Shown here: positions 52,096 to 62,058 of the stretch, piece after piece
How the letters are laid out: the number at the start of each line of letters is the position of its first letter
Numbering within the stretch: the first letter of the stretch is position 1
The notes under the pieces: model-generated
What the model was told of the DNA's origin: nothing
The model's database searches: none
What the model saw: the letters and a program-made list of their open reading frames with translations, nothing else
Assembly: GCF_003234265.2 (NCBI RefSeq)
Contig: NZ_CP126256.1
Location: 620,001 to 684,000, forward strand
Length of the DNA stretch: 64,000 bases
Source of the DNA: Curtobacterium sp. MCSS17_015
Lineage (GTDB): Bacteria > Actinomycetota > Actinomycetes > Actinomycetales > Microbacteriaceae
Direction of reading: 5' to 3'
Translations under genes and position numbers: made by a program

Positions 52096-52101
52096 TAGGG
52101 T
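52096..52101 (+). promoter_or_regulatory. -10 box of lplA
   Basis: TAGGGT, 6 nt before the ATG at 52108. Starts only 3 bp after the terminator stem. Confidence 0.6.
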
Positions 52102-52107
52102 GGCCGC

Positions 52108-53157
52108 ATGCACGGTGAGTACAAGGTCCCCGGAGGCAAGCTCGTCGTCGTCGACCTGGAGGTCGTCGACGGCAAGATCGACCAGTTCCGGCTGGCCGGT
52201 GACTTCTTCCTCGAGCCGGACGACGCGCTCCCGCTCATCGACCAGGCGGTGGACGGCCTGCGTGCCGACACCGACGCCGCCGGCATCGCCGCCGCCGTCC
52301 GGCACGCGCTGCCGGAGGACGCCGTCCTGCTCGGTTTCACCCCCGAGTCCGTCGGGGTCGCGGTGCGTCGAGCGCTCTCGCGGGCGTCGTCGTGGCGGGA
52401 CTACGAGTGGCAGGTCGTCCACGAGGGGCCGGTCAGCCCCAACGAGCACCTCGCGCTCGACCAGGTCCTGACCGAGGAGGTCGGGGCCGGACGCCGCGGA
52501 CCCACCCTGCGCATCTGGGAGTGGGACCAGCCAGCCGTCGTCATCGGGTCGTTCCAGTCGTTGAAGAACGAGGTCGACCCCGCCGGTGCCGAGAAGTACG
52601 GCGTGCAGGTCGTCCGGCGGATCTCCGGCGGCGGAGCGATGTTCATGGACGCCGGCGCGATCATCTCGTACTCGCTGTACGTGCCGACCGACCTCGTGCA
52701 GGGCATGACGTTCGCCGACTCGTACGCCTACCTGGACGAGTGGGTGATCGAGGCGCTCAAGTCCCTCGGCATCGAGGCGTACTACCAGCCGCTCAACGAC
52801 ATCACCTCGACCAAGGGCAAGATCGGCGGCGCCGCGCAGAAGCGTCTCGGCACCGGGTCGCTCCTGCACCACGCCACCATGAGCTACGACATGGACGGCG
52901 AGAAGATGGTCGAGGTCCTCCGCATCGGCCGCGAGAAGATGAGCGACAAGGGGACGACGAGCGCCGCGAAGCGTGTCGATCCACTGCGCTCGCAGACCGG
53001 CCTGACGCGTGCCGAGATCATCGACCGGCTCATCGGTACCTTCACGAAGCTGTACGGGGCGACGGAGGGGCACGTCACCGAAGCCGAGCGACAGCGGGCG
53101 CAGGAACTCGTCGACACGAAGTTCTCGACGCGGGAGTGGCTCGAGCGCGTGCCCTGA
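52108..53157 (+). CDS. lplA: Lipoate-protein ligase A with N-terminal accessory domain
   Basis: 349 residues. Activates lipoate with ATP and transfers it to the lysine of E2/GcvH proteins. Residues 1-90 (GGKLVVVDLEVVDGKIDQFRL...) look like the small LplA accessory domain that is C-terminal in E. coli LplA or separate (LplB) in some archaea; here it comes first. The catalytic domain (about 100-349) has RRISGGGAMFMD near 173 and the lysine loop TKGKIGGAAQKR near 235. Leaderless start, -10 box 6 nt upstream. Used to salvage lipoate. Confidence 0.92.
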   Translation: MHGEYKVPGGKLVVVDLEVVDGKIDQFRLAGDFFLEPDDALPLIDQAVDGLRADTDAAGIAAAVRHALPEDAVLLGFTPESVGVAVRRALSRASSWRDYEWQVVHEGPVSPNEHLALDQVLTEEVGAGRRGPTLRIWEWDQPAVVIGSFQSLKNEVDPAGAEKYGVQVVRRISGGGAMFMDAGAIISYSLYVPTDLVQGMTFADSYAYLDEWVIEALKSLGIEAYYQPLNDITSTKGKIGGAAQKRLGTGSLLHHATMSYDMDGEKMVEVLRIGREKMSDKGTTSAAKRVDPLRSQTGLTRAEIIDRLIGTFTKLYGATEGHVTEAERQRAQELVDTKFSTREWLERVP

Positions 53158-53169
53158 GCGGGCCGCGGC

Positions 53170-53213
53170 GGACGCGCCGAGACCCGGCCTGGCGGACAGG
53201 ACTCGGCGTCCGG
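53170..53213. terminator. lplA terminator
   Basis: GGACG-CG-CCGAG (53170-53181) pairs with CTCGGCGTCC (53202-53211), two bulged bases, 20-nt loop. Confidence 0.55.
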
Positions 53214-53312
53214 CCGGTGCGGAGTGTCCCTGGGGGCGAGGCGCGGCGATCGCGGTCGGTGCGGATCGCGAGGATCAGCCGCGCGGCGGATGTCCTCCGT
53301 CGATCGGCCACG

Positions 53313-53318
53313 TAGCGT
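53313..53318 (+). promoter_or_regulatory. -10 box of DUF6191-like gene
   Basis: TAGCGT, 7 nt before the GTG at 53326. Leaderless transcript predicted. Confidence 0.5.
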
Positions 53319-53325
53319 CGCTGCC

Positions 53326-53655
53326 GTGGACTGGTTGATCTTCCTGGGGGCGGTGGCCGCTGCGGTCGTCGTGATGTGGATCGCCGACCGCGTGGGCTGG
53401 ATCGACCTGTCGAACAAGTCCACGCGCGGGGGCGGGTCCGGTGGTGCGGTCGGGATGCTGGACGAGGTGTTCGCCCCGACCCGGCACGAGACGCAGACCG
53501 AGTTCGAGCGACAGGTGCGGCTGCCGCGGGAGGCGCCGACGCCGGCCCGCCACGACCACGACCTGCTCAGCGGGACCGTGCTCATCCGGGTGCCGTCGGT
53601 CGGCGCGCACTCGACGGCCGCGCACCGGGCCGGCACGCACCACCGCCAGTACTGA
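53326..53655 (+). CDS. DUF6191-like small membrane-anchored protein
   Basis: 109 residues. One N-terminal helix (residues 3-22), a Gly-rich linker, then GMLDEVFAPTRHETQTEFERQ (about 42-62), which resembles the conserved segment of actinobacterial DUF6191 proteins. His-rich C-terminus. Function unknown; probably faces the cytosol. The GTG start is fixed by the -10 box 7 nt upstream. Confidence 0.7.
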   Translation: MDWLIFLGAVAAAVVVMWIADRVGWIDLSNKSTRGGGSGGAVGMLDEVFAPTRHETQTEFERQVRLPREAPTPARHDHDLLSGTVLIRVPSVGAHSTAAHRAGTHHRQY

Positions 53656-53773
53656 CGGCCGCTGACGCGGAGCGGTCCCGCCGCGGAGCGGGTCCCGCCG
53701 CGGAAGTCGGGCGGAACGCCGCTCGACGCCCCCGGGACCCGCGGTCCGCGCCGGGAGGTCCGGGGCGCGCCCG

Positions 53774-54058
53774 TCAGCGGGCGGTGAGCTCCTGGTAGTC
53801 CGGGTGTCGCTCGACCCAGGCTGCGACGTAGCTGCACTGCGGCACGACGCGACGGTCCGAGTTCGCACGGACGTCGTCGAGCGCCTGCTGCACGAGCATC
53901 GACGCGTGTCCGCCACCGCGGTGCTCGGGGTCGACCTCGGTGTGCACGAAGCGGATCTCGTCGCCGTCGACCTCGTAGGCGGCGAGGCCGATGACGGTGC
54001 CGTCCTCGACGAGGGAGTACTGGTTCAGGTCGGTGTCGTTGCGGACTTCGAGACTCAT
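53774..54058 (-). CDS. Short GNAT acetyltransferase (YjdJ-like)
   Basis: 94 residues, the minimal GNAT_acetyltr_2 type. Acetyl-CoA segment VDPEHRGGGHASMLV at residues 42-56, followed by VVPQCSYVAAWVERHPDY, the typical end. Substrate unknown. TACCGT (54066-54071) 7 nt before the ATG: leaderless. Convergent with the DUF6191-like gene. Confidence 0.9.
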   Translation of the reverse strand: MSLEVRNDTDLNQYSLVEDGTVIGLAAYEVDGDEIRFVHTEVDPEHRGGGHASMLVQQALDDVRANSDRRVVPQCSYVAAWVERHPDYQELTAR

Positions 54059-54145
54059 GGTCCGGACGGTACCCCGGCCGCCCCGGAGCTGTCGGAGAGA
54101 CGGCGCCGACCCGGGAACGCCGCCGTCACGGTGCGTGTTGCGGGG

Positions 54146-56590
54146 CTACTCGGCGCTGTGGCGACCGTGCTGGTGGTCGTCGTGCCCGGCGGGCGGGACC
54201 GGGGTCGAGCCGGCAGCGTGGGCGCCGTGCTGCGTCCGGATCGCTCCGGTCACCGTCGGAGGCTCGTCCACCGGGCTCGACGCCGCGTGCGCGCCGTGCG
54301 TGGTCGCCTCCGGCCGGGACGCCCTGGTGCCGTCCGCGGGGCGTGCGGTGGCCGACTCGTCGGAGGCGGTCGGGCCTCCCGTCCGCTGCCGGGGCAGGAC
54401 CGGGACATCCGCACCGCTGGCCGCCCGCGCCGAGCGCGGCTCCGCGGCGACGTCGGGCGAGGTCGGCACGACCGCCGTCGACCCGGTGTCCGGGGAGACG
54501 AGCGACCCGGCCCCCGCTGCGGCCTGCTGGGCGTCGACCGTCAGACGGTCGGCGTCCGCGCTCTTCCGGGCGGCGTCGGCCTGCTCCTGCAGCGCCGACG
54601 TCTTGCGGAGCGGCGGCACCCTGAAGAACCAGGTGAGGACGAAGGCCAGCAGGATGACCGCGAGGCCGACCCAGTACACCGTGACCGCGGAGTCGCTGAA
54701 CCCGACCAGGAACGGACGGCTCAGGCGCTCGTCGGCTCCGTTGAGGAAGGACGTGTCGTTGGTGGACGACGTGCTCGCCGAGGTGCCGCCCGTGCCGTCG
54801 CGCAACTGGTCGACGAGCTTCGGCGCCACCGTGTCGACGATGTCTCGTCGCTGCGCGGCGTTCGAGTAGTCGACCTGCAGGGTGCCGTCGACGACCTCGG
54901 CGCCCGCCTCGGCCGCGGCGGTCTGCAGCGCCTTCTGCTCGGCGTCGCCCTTCGCGTCGGCGACCTGCTGGGCGATGAGTGTGTCGGCCGCCGCTGCAGG
55001 GATCGTGCCCGCGTCGACCTGCTGCTGCACGGCCGCGGTGACCTGCTTCGTCACGGCCTGGTCGGCTGCCTGCTTCGCCCGCACAGCGCCCCGGTCGAGA
55101 CCGTCCTGGACGTTCTCCTTGATCGGGGTGACGATCGGATCCCAGATCTGGTCCATCACGCCCTTGTTCGCCTCGGCGTTCGCCACCGCGGGGTCCAGGG
55201 CTGCGTTCAGGGCGCTCTTCAGGTCGGTCTCGTTCTGCAGGGCGCCGGTGATGTTCGTCGGCATCAGGCTGAACAGCACGGACAGCAGCACCGCGGTGCC
55301 CATCGTGCCGCCGATCTGGCGGAAGAACGTGGCGGCACTCGTGGCGACGCCGATATCCCGCGGGGAGACCGAGTTCTGCGCCGCGAGGGTCAGGGTCTGC
55401 ATGAGCTGCCCGAGCCCGAGGCCGATGAGGAACATGCCCGTCATCAGGAACCAGAGCGGCCGGTCCGCGGTGAGGAACGTCAGGACGGTGTAGCCGACGG
55501 CGGTGAAGGCGGTACCGGTGACCGGGAAGATCCGGTACTTGCCGGTGCGGGACACGATCTGCCCCGACGCGATCGACGAGATCATCAGGCCGAGGACCAT
55601 CGGCAGCATCGCGAAGCCGGACTCGGTCGGGGTGACGCCCTTGACGATCTGCAGGTACAGCGGGATGGTCAGCATCGCGCCGAACATGCCGAAGCCGATG
55701 AGCACGGAGAGCACGGCCGCCATCGAGAACACGTGCGAGCCGAACAGCTTGAGCGGCAGGATCGCGTCGTCGCCCATCGCCCGCTCGACGATGACGAACG
55801 CGATCAGACCGAGCACGCCGATGCCGTAGCAGGCGAAGGCACCGGGGGAGTCCCAGCCCCACTCGCGACCCTGCTCGGCGATGAGCAGCAGCGGTACGAG
55901 GGTCACGATGACGAGGGTCGCGCCCCACCAGTCGATGCGCGGCTTCCGGCGCTCGCCGAACTTCGGCAGGTGCAGGAACGTCAGCACCATGAACAGCGCG
56001 ATGATGCCGATCGGGACGTTGATCAGGAAGACCCAGCGCCACCCGGTGATGAAGAGCAGGTCGTCCGCTCCCGCGAAGACCCCGCCCACCAGGGGACCGA
56101 TGACCGACGAGATGCCGAAGACGGCGAGGAAGTACCCCTGGTACTTGGCGCGCTCACGCGGGGCGAGCATGTCGCCCATGATCGCGAGCGGCAGCGACAT
56201 CAGACCGCCCGCGCCGAGGCCCTGCAGCGCGCGGAACCCGGCGAGCATGAGCATCGACGTCGAGAACGACGCGGCGAGCGAGCCGATGATGAAGATGCCG
56301 ATGGCCGTGATGAACAGCGGTCGCCGGCCGAACAGGTCGGAGAGCTTGCCGTAGATCGGCGTCGTGATCGTCGAGGCGATGAGGTACCCGGTCGTCACCC
56401 ACGCCTGCTGGTCGAGCCCGTGCAGGTCGTCGCCGATGGTGCGGATGGCGGTGCCGACGATCGTCTGGTCGAGGGCACCGAGGAACATGCCGGCCATCAG
56501 GCCGTAGATCACGAGCAGGATCTGACGGTGGTTCATCACGACGTCGGACGACGTCGAGGGGGCCGCGGGTGCGGTCGCGGTCTGTGTCAT
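54146..56590 (-). CDS. DHA2 family drug exporter (14 TM)
   Basis: 814 residues, EmrB/QacA type H+ antiporter. LDQTIVGTAI near residue 40 (motif D1) and GKLSDLFGRRP (motif A) near 80 are clear. Two oddities: a large (about 180-residue) helical external insert between helices 13 and 14 (about 440-620, QNETDLKSALNAALDP...), and a 150-residue cytosolic C-terminal tail that ends His-rich (THGAHAAS, QHGAHAAG, HDDHQHGRHS), which could bind a metal. A 21-bp palindrome overlaps the promoter; no regulator gene is adjacent. Confidence 0.92.
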   Translation of the reverse strand: MTQTATAPAAPSTSSDVVMNHRQILLVIYGLMAGMFLGALDQTIVGTAIRTIGDDLHGLDQQAWVTTGYLIASTITTPIYGKLSDLFGRRPLFITAIGIFIIGSLAASFSTSMLMLAGFRALQGLGAGGLMSLPLAIMGDMLAPRERAKYQGYFLAVFGISSVIGPLVGGVFAGADDLLFITGWRWVFLINVPIGIIALFMVLTFLHLPKFGERRKPRIDWWGATLVIVTLVPLLLIAEQGREWGWDSPGAFACYGIGVLGLIAFVIVERAMGDDAILPLKLFGSHVFSMAAVLSVLIGFGMFGAMLTIPLYLQIVKGVTPTESGFAMLPMVLGLMISSIASGQIVSRTGKYRIFPVTGTAFTAVGYTVLTFLTADRPLWFLMTGMFLIGLGLGQLMQTLTLAAQNSVSPRDIGVATSAATFFRQIGGTMGTAVLLSVLFSLMPTNITGALQNETDLKSALNAALDPAVANAEANKGVMDQIWDPIVTPIKENVQDGLDRGAVRAKQAADQAVTKQVTAAVQQQVDAGTIPAAAADTLIAQQVADAKGDAEQKALQTAAAEAGAEVVDGTLQVDYSNAAQRRDIVDTVAPKLVDQLRDGTGGTSASTSSTNDTSFLNGADERLSRPFLVGFSDSAVTVYWVGLAVILLAFVLTWFFRVPPLRKTSALQEQADAARKSADADRLTVDAQQAAAGAGSLVSPDTGSTAVVPTSPDVAAEPRSARAASGADVPVLPRQRTGGPTASDESATARPADGTRASRPEATTHGAHAASSPVDEPPTVTGAIRTQHGAHAAGSTPVPPAGHDDHQHGRHSAE

Positions 56591-56607
56591 GTGCGGGACT
56601 CCCGAGG

Positions 56608-56628
56608 ACTTTGCGCTGCGTGCAAAGT
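56608..56628 (-). promoter_or_regulatory. Operator of DHA2 exporter promoter
   Basis: Inverted repeat ACTTTGC-GCTGCGT-GCAAAGT. On the minus strand TAACTT (about 56626-56631) can be the -10, so the palindrome covers the start of transcription. A TetR- or MarR-type repressor encoded elsewhere is the likely user. Confidence 0.5.
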
Positions 56629-56717
56629 TACAACCGCCGCAGCAGCGCCGCGGCCCGGGAACGCGTTCCTGTGGACATCGGCAGCCGTCCACAGGGCGAC
56701 GCGCGGCGGACCTGCGC

Positions 56718-57611
56718 TCAGGCGACCGCCTGCTCGAGGGCCTCCTGGAAGCGCTCGTCGACCTCGATGCGGAGCTCGCCGGTGTCCTGGTCGTAGGCCG
56801 AGACGGGGGAGACGTGACCGTGGCGGGAGAACAGCAGGTCGGGGCAGAGCACTCCGCCGGGGAGGCCGGCCTCGCGGTCGCCGAGGACCCGCACCAGGAG
56901 CCCGGCGAGCGTCTGGATCGCCTGCACGCTGTCGACGTCGCGGAGCGGGACGGCGAGCAGCAGGTGGCGGTGCGGGACCGCGAACACGGTGCCGAACGGC
57001 GCTGCACCGAACAACGCCGGCAGGTTCACGGCCTTCGACGCGGTGAACAGCGACTCGCCCTCGACGATGTGCACGCCGGGTGCGATCTCGGCGTTCGCGT
57101 CGACCGGCTCGGCGTCCGTGTTGAACCGGCCCATCGCCCACAGCTCGTCACTGCCGAGCGCGAGCTTCGGCAGGGTGGCGGTGGAGAGCGTGCTGACCAT
57201 CGTCGGGTAGTCCACGCAGAGGCCGAGCACGAGTCCGGGCGCGAACGGCCGTGCGTAGGTGAGGTCGGTCGGGTCCGCGCCGTCGTCGGCCATGAGTCGC
57301 AGCCGGATCCGGTCGCGGAGCTCGTCGGCACCGAGTTCCTCGGGCGGCGGCTCGCGGTGCGCCTGCAGCATCCGGTCGAAGTGCGCCGCGACGAGTGCCG
57401 CGCGGCGGACCTCGTTCTCACCGCGCACCTGCACGGCGAGGTTCGCGAGCAGGTACACCTGGCCGTCGCTGCCGAGGAGCCGTGCGCGACCCGGGTCGTC
57501 CGCGGGACCGTCGACGGTCGTCTCGACGCCCCGCTCGGCCAGGGTCCGCTGCGCGAGCACGACGAGCGACGGTGCGTCACCCGCCGGCTTCCTGCGTCCG
57601 AACCACGGCAT
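56718..57611 (-). CDS. Conserved hypothetical protein, DUF1444-like
   Basis: 297-residue soluble protein. The layout (LAQRTLAERGVETTV start, FAPGLVLGLCVDYPTMVSTLS near 125-145, DELWAMGRFNTDAEP near 155) resembles YtpQ/DUF1444 proteins of unknown role. No catalytic motif. CAGGCT lies 7 nt before the ATG. A stand-alone gene, next to phosphoglucomutase on the same strand with a 32-bp gap. Confidence 0.6.
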   Translation of the reverse strand: MPWFGRRKPAGDAPSLVVLAQRTLAERGVETTVDGPADDPGRARLLGSDGQVYLLANLAVQVRGENEVRRAALVAAHFDRMLQAHREPPPEELGADELRDRIRLRLMADDGADPTDLTYARPFAPGLVLGLCVDYPTMVSTLSTATLPKLALGSDELWAMGRFNTDAEPVDANAEIAPGVHIVEGESLFTASKAVNLPALFGAAPFGTVFAVPHRHLLLAVPLRDVDSVQAIQTLAGLLVRVLGDREAGLPGGVLCPDLLFSRHGHVSPVSAYDQDTGELRIEVDERFQEALEQAVA

Positions 57612-57643
57612 GTGGCCCAGCCTGGCACGGAACGTCCGGGGTG

Positions 57644-59263
<1,620 letters not shown>

Positions 59264-59416
59264 GGACCCATCCTGGCATCCGGCGGGTGGACGCGTTCAG
59301 GGTCGTCGGTGGACGAGCTGAACGGTCGCCTGCCGGACGAGGAGCGAGCGGCCGCCATCCCGGACGAAGGGGGGCGTCAGGGAGTGCGACCGCTCGCGGT
59401 CTGGGGGAGGGAGGGG

Positions 59417-59656
59417 TCAGGCGGTGCGGAAGGACCCGGTCGCCGTGCGGACCGAGCCGGTGACCGTCCGGGTGCTCGCCGTGGCGGTGCGGGGGTGACG
59501 GAACTGCGTGTCGACGAAGCGACCGATGCGGTCCGCGCGGACGCCCGTGTAGGTCCCGATCGTGTCGGAGCCGTCCGTGGTGGAGGTGTACGTGCCGTGC
59601 TCGTCGCGCTGCCGGAGCCCGCTCACGAAGGTCCCGCCGAGGGGGAAGGTGCTCAT
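59417..59656 (-). CDS. Small unknown protein with RTATGS repeats
   Basis: 79 residues. Polar N-terminal half (GGTFVSGLRQRDEHGTYTSTTDGSDTIGTYTGV in pieces) could be a small beta fold; the C-terminus repeats RTVTGSV-RTATGSF-RTA. Strong ribosome site GAGGAG 7 nt before the ATG. It has its own promoter and a 27-bp palindromic operator (59745-59771), so it is a regulated gene. I do not recognise any family. Confidence 0.65.
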   Translation of the reverse strand: MSTFPLGGTFVSGLRQRDEHGTYTSTTDGSDTIGTYTGVRADRIGRFVDTQFRHPRTATASTRTVTGSVRTATGSFRTA

Positions 59657-59735
59657 GGTGCTCTCCTCGCTGTCGTGTCGAGGCGTCGCGACCGTCGAGC
59701 CGACGGGTCCGCGACACCATCGACTGCTGGACACC

Positions 59736-59771
59736 AGTCTACGTCCTTCTCTTGCATCATGCAAAAGAAGG
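59736..59771 (-). promoter_or_regulatory. Promoter and palindromic operator of the 79-residue gene
   Basis: -35 TTGCAT (59759-59764), 17-nt spacer, -10 TAGACT (59736-59741): the best sigma-70-like promoter in the window. The -35 lies inside the palindrome CCTTCT-C-TTGCAT-C-ATGCAA-A-AGAAGG (59745-59771; one mismatch). It starts just 6 bp beyond the methyltransferase stop, so it could also serve as that operon's terminator. Confidence 0.6.
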
Positions 59772-59776
59772 ATGGC

Positions 59777-60445
59777 TCAGGTGACGAGCTCGCAGAAGTG
59801 CCGTCCGCTGTCCGTCCAGCTCTGGCGCACGGTCAGGCCCGCCGCGGCCGCGTGCGCACGGAGTGCCCGCAGGCCGACCTCGGCCCAGGGGAACGCCGAG
59901 CTCGCGTGTCCGTCGGCGTCCGTCACCGTGGCGACGTAGGTGCGGTCGGCGTCGGCGTCGCGGTTGGTCTCGACGACCACACGGCCGCCCACCCGGACGA
60001 TCTCGGCCGCACGGGCGAGCAGGGCCACCGGATCGCCACCGATGCCGATGTTGCCGTCGATGACGAGCGCGGTGTCCCAGTGCCCCTCGTCCGGCACCGG
60101 GTCGAACACCGAGCCCTGGACGGCCCGGCCGCCGGAGCGTCGGGCGATCTCGACGGCCTCGGCCGAGACGTCCACACCGAGGGCCGGCAGACCCATCCGC
60201 AGCGCGGCGACGAGCATCCGACCGGGCCCGCAGCCGAGGTCGATCACCGGACCGTCGGCCCCCTCGAGCAACGACACGTCGACCCGGTCCGCGGCGGCGC
60301 TCCACCGGCCGACGTCCATCGTGACGACCTCGTCCGGACGGTCGGGGTCGGTGAGACGGAGGCGGCCGTCGGACCGCAGCGCTCGGGCGTACGGCTCGTC
60401 GCCGCCGGCTCCGAAGGCCTGCGTGGTGCTGGTCGTGTCGGTCAT
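59777..60445 (-). CDS. SAM-dependent methyltransferase (last gene of MTX-like operon)
   Basis: 222 residues, class I methyltransferase. Motif I VIDLGCGPGRMLVAAL (about 67-82), acidic GVDVSAEAVEI (about 89-99). It is the final gene of the operon at the right edge and overlaps the DUF2064 gene by 4 nt. In mycobacteria the MTX locus lacks a clear counterpart, so this may add a methyl group to the sugar or the product lipid. Target unknown. Confidence 0.85.
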   Translation of the reverse strand: MTDTTSTTQAFGAGGDEPYARALRSDGRLRLTDPDRPDEVVTMDVGRWSAAADRVDVSLLEGADGPVIDLGCGPGRMLVAALRMGLPALGVDVSAEAVEIARRSGGRAVQGSVFDPVPDEGHWDTALVIDGNIGIGGDPVALLARAAEIVRVGGRVVVETNRDADADRTYVATVTDADGHASSAFPWAEVGLRALRAHAAAAGLTVRQSWTDSGRHFCELVT

Positions 60446-61110
60446 CGGACACCTCCGGAGGTGGTGGCGGACTCGGCGGCCAGAGCCGCGGCGAACCGCG
60501 TGGTGGGTGCGAGTGCCGCGACGCGCTCCGCATCGGGCACCGTGTCGACGTCGAGCAGCTCGGCCAGGAGGCCCGTGTCGAGTCCCGCGGACCGCAACCG
60601 TGCCAGCTGCACGGCCCCGGTGTCGTCCTGCGACATCGGCACACCGCGCAGCAGGTCACCGGTCGGCTCGCGCAGGTACAGGGACCAGAAGCCGCCGTCC
60701 TCGGCCGGGCCGAACCAGGCGTCCCGCTCGGGCCCGTCGAACACCGGGGCGAGCGAGGCGGCGGAGACCTGCGGGGTGTCCATGCCGACCAGGAGGAGCG
60801 GACCGTCCACGGTGTCGAACAGGAACCCGAGGCGCTCGTCGAGTCCGCCGCCGGGCTGGTGCAGGACGTCGAAGCCCTCGGCGCCGTCGGGCAGGACGTC
60901 GCCGTCGAAGAACAGGACCCGGCGGGCGGCCGGCAGCGCGTGCACGGTGGCGAGCGTGTCGGCCAGGCTCGCTGCGGCGACCCGGGCGGCACCCTCGGGG
61001 GTGAGCGCCGGGGTGAGACGGGTCTTCACCTTGCCGGGCAGGCACTCCTTCGCGACGACGGCGACGGTGATGCCGGTCGTGGGCGCGTCGGTGCCGTGCT
61101 CGGCGGTCAT
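60442..61110 (-). CDS. DUF2064 protein, TIGR04282-type glycosyl/nucleotidyl transferase
   Basis: 222 residues, GT-A fold. CLPGKVKTRLTPALTPEG (about 24-41) is the Lys/Arg signature of the TIGR04282 family; GMDTPQ (about 114) and EDGGFW (about 141) follow; a conserved DDTG is near 170. Family members are linked to arsenosugar synthesis or, as Rv0540 in M. tuberculosis, to the methylthioxylose locus. Possible role: activating a sugar-1-phosphate as NDP-sugar. 4-nt overlaps with both neighbours. Confidence 0.85.
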   Translation of the reverse strand: MTAEHGTDAPTTGITVAVVAKECLPGKVKTRLTPALTPEGAARVAAASLADTLATVHALPAARRVLFFDGDVLPDGAEGFDVLHQPGGGLDERLGFLFDTVDGPLLLVGMDTPQVSAASLAPVFDGPERDAWFGPAEDGGFWSLYLREPTGDLLRGVPMSQDDTGAVQLARLRSAGLDTGLLAELLDVDTVPDAERVAALAPTTRFAAALAAESATTSGGVR

Positions 61111-61883
61111 GAGCGCGCCTCGGCAGCGACCTGCTCGGCGGTGGTCTGCTCGGCGGTCTGTGCAGTGGCGACCCGCTGGCGGACGGACACGGGCGCGGCG
61201 GGGCGGTTCCGGGCCTCCCGGCGGTACTCGCGGAGCAGACGCGACATGTCCTTGACGGCGTTGACCGTGCCGCGGAGCGTGCCGGTGACCTTGCTGTCGC
61301 CGATGCGCTGCGCGTAGCCGATGTCCGACTCGTCGACGCGCCAGCCGGCGGCGTGCGCGGCGAGGACCATCTCGAGCGGGTAGCCGCTGCGGCGGTCGCG
61401 GAGGTCGAGCGCGACGAGGTCCTCTCGGTGCATGACCCGCATCGGGCCGAGGTCGTGGAGGCGGTACCCGGTCGCGCGGCGCATGAGGACGGCGAGCACG
61501 CGGTTCGCGAAGCGGGCGTGCGGCGCCCAGGCGCCACGGCTGGTCGGCACGCGGCGGCCGAGGGCCAGGTCGACCCGGCCGTCGGCGACGCGCTGGACGA
61601 GGGCGGGGAGCTCGGCGGGGTCCATCGACGCGTCGGCGTCGCAGAAGGCGACGTAGTCGGCGGTCGCTGCGGCGACACCGGCCGCACAGGCGGACCCGAA
61701 CCCGCGGACCGGCTCCGTCACGACGAGGGCCCCGTGCGCGCGGGCGACGTCGGCGGACCCGTCGGTCGAACCGTTGTCGACGACGATGGCCCGGTAGCCC
61801 TCGGGCAGACGGCCGATGACGGACGGCAGTGCGTCCGCCTCGTCGAGGCAGGGGAGGATCACGTCGACGCTCATGGAGACCAT
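61107..61883 (-). CDS. GT2 glycosyltransferase, polyprenyl-phosphate sugar synthase-like
   Basis: 258 residues, cytosolic or membrane-peripheral. VILPCLDEADALPSVIGRLP (about 7-26), VVDNGSTDGS and DADASMDP (about 83-90) are GT-A GT2 motifs; HDLGPMRVMHREDL and DRRSGYPLEMV near 140-170 resemble Rv0539-type proteins, which are related to dolichyl-phosphate mannose synthase. The start 61883 has a GGAGGG site; an alternative ATG at 61970 would add 29 residues. The tail (about 225-258) is Glu/Gln/Ala-rich. Confidence 0.87.
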   Translation of the reverse strand: MVSMSVDVILPCLDEADALPSVIGRLPEGYRAIVVDNGSTDGSADVARAHGALVVTEPVRGFGSACAAGVAAATADYVAFCDADASMDPAELPALVQRVADGRVDLALGRRVPTSRGAWAPHARFANRVLAVLMRRATGYRLHDLGPMRVMHREDLVALDLRDRRSGYPLEMVLAAHAAGWRVDESDIGYAQRIGDSKVTGTLRGTVNAVKDMSRLLREYRREARNRPAAPVSVRQRVATAQTAEQTTAEQVAAEARS

Positions 61884-62058
61884 TCGGTGCCCTCCGTCGG
61901 ATCGACTGGTCGCGCTGTCGTCCTCGGGGTGCGGACCGGCGTCGGGGTCGGCGGCGGGCTGTTGCGTCATGCACACGAGCAAACACGATCCCGGCTGTCG
62001 GGGGACGGGGAGCGCGTCCCCCGACGGCCGTCCTGCGACGGCGTGCGGCGTGGCGGCG
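61884..62058 (-). other. Spacer within operon
   Basis: 175 bp between the epimerase stop and the GT2 start. It may encode the 29-residue extension of the GT2 from ATG 61970 (TTTGCT 7 nt upstream). No terminator is seen, so read-through from the upstream genes is likely. Confidence 0.5.

Noticed and set aside
53804..57046. 1080-codon open frame on the plus strand
   Set aside because: Shadow of the DHA2 exporter and DUF1444-like genes on the minus strand; Arg/Asp/Gly-rich, no motifs, typical of high-GC DNA.
59777..61110. Arsenosugar biosynthesis as the role of the DUF2064-methyltransferase pair
   Set aside because: The DUF2064 family is linked to arsenosugars, but no radical SAM ArsS or ArsM is in view, and the MTAP-epimerase-GT2 context fits the methylthio-sugar locus better. 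Kept as second hypothesis.
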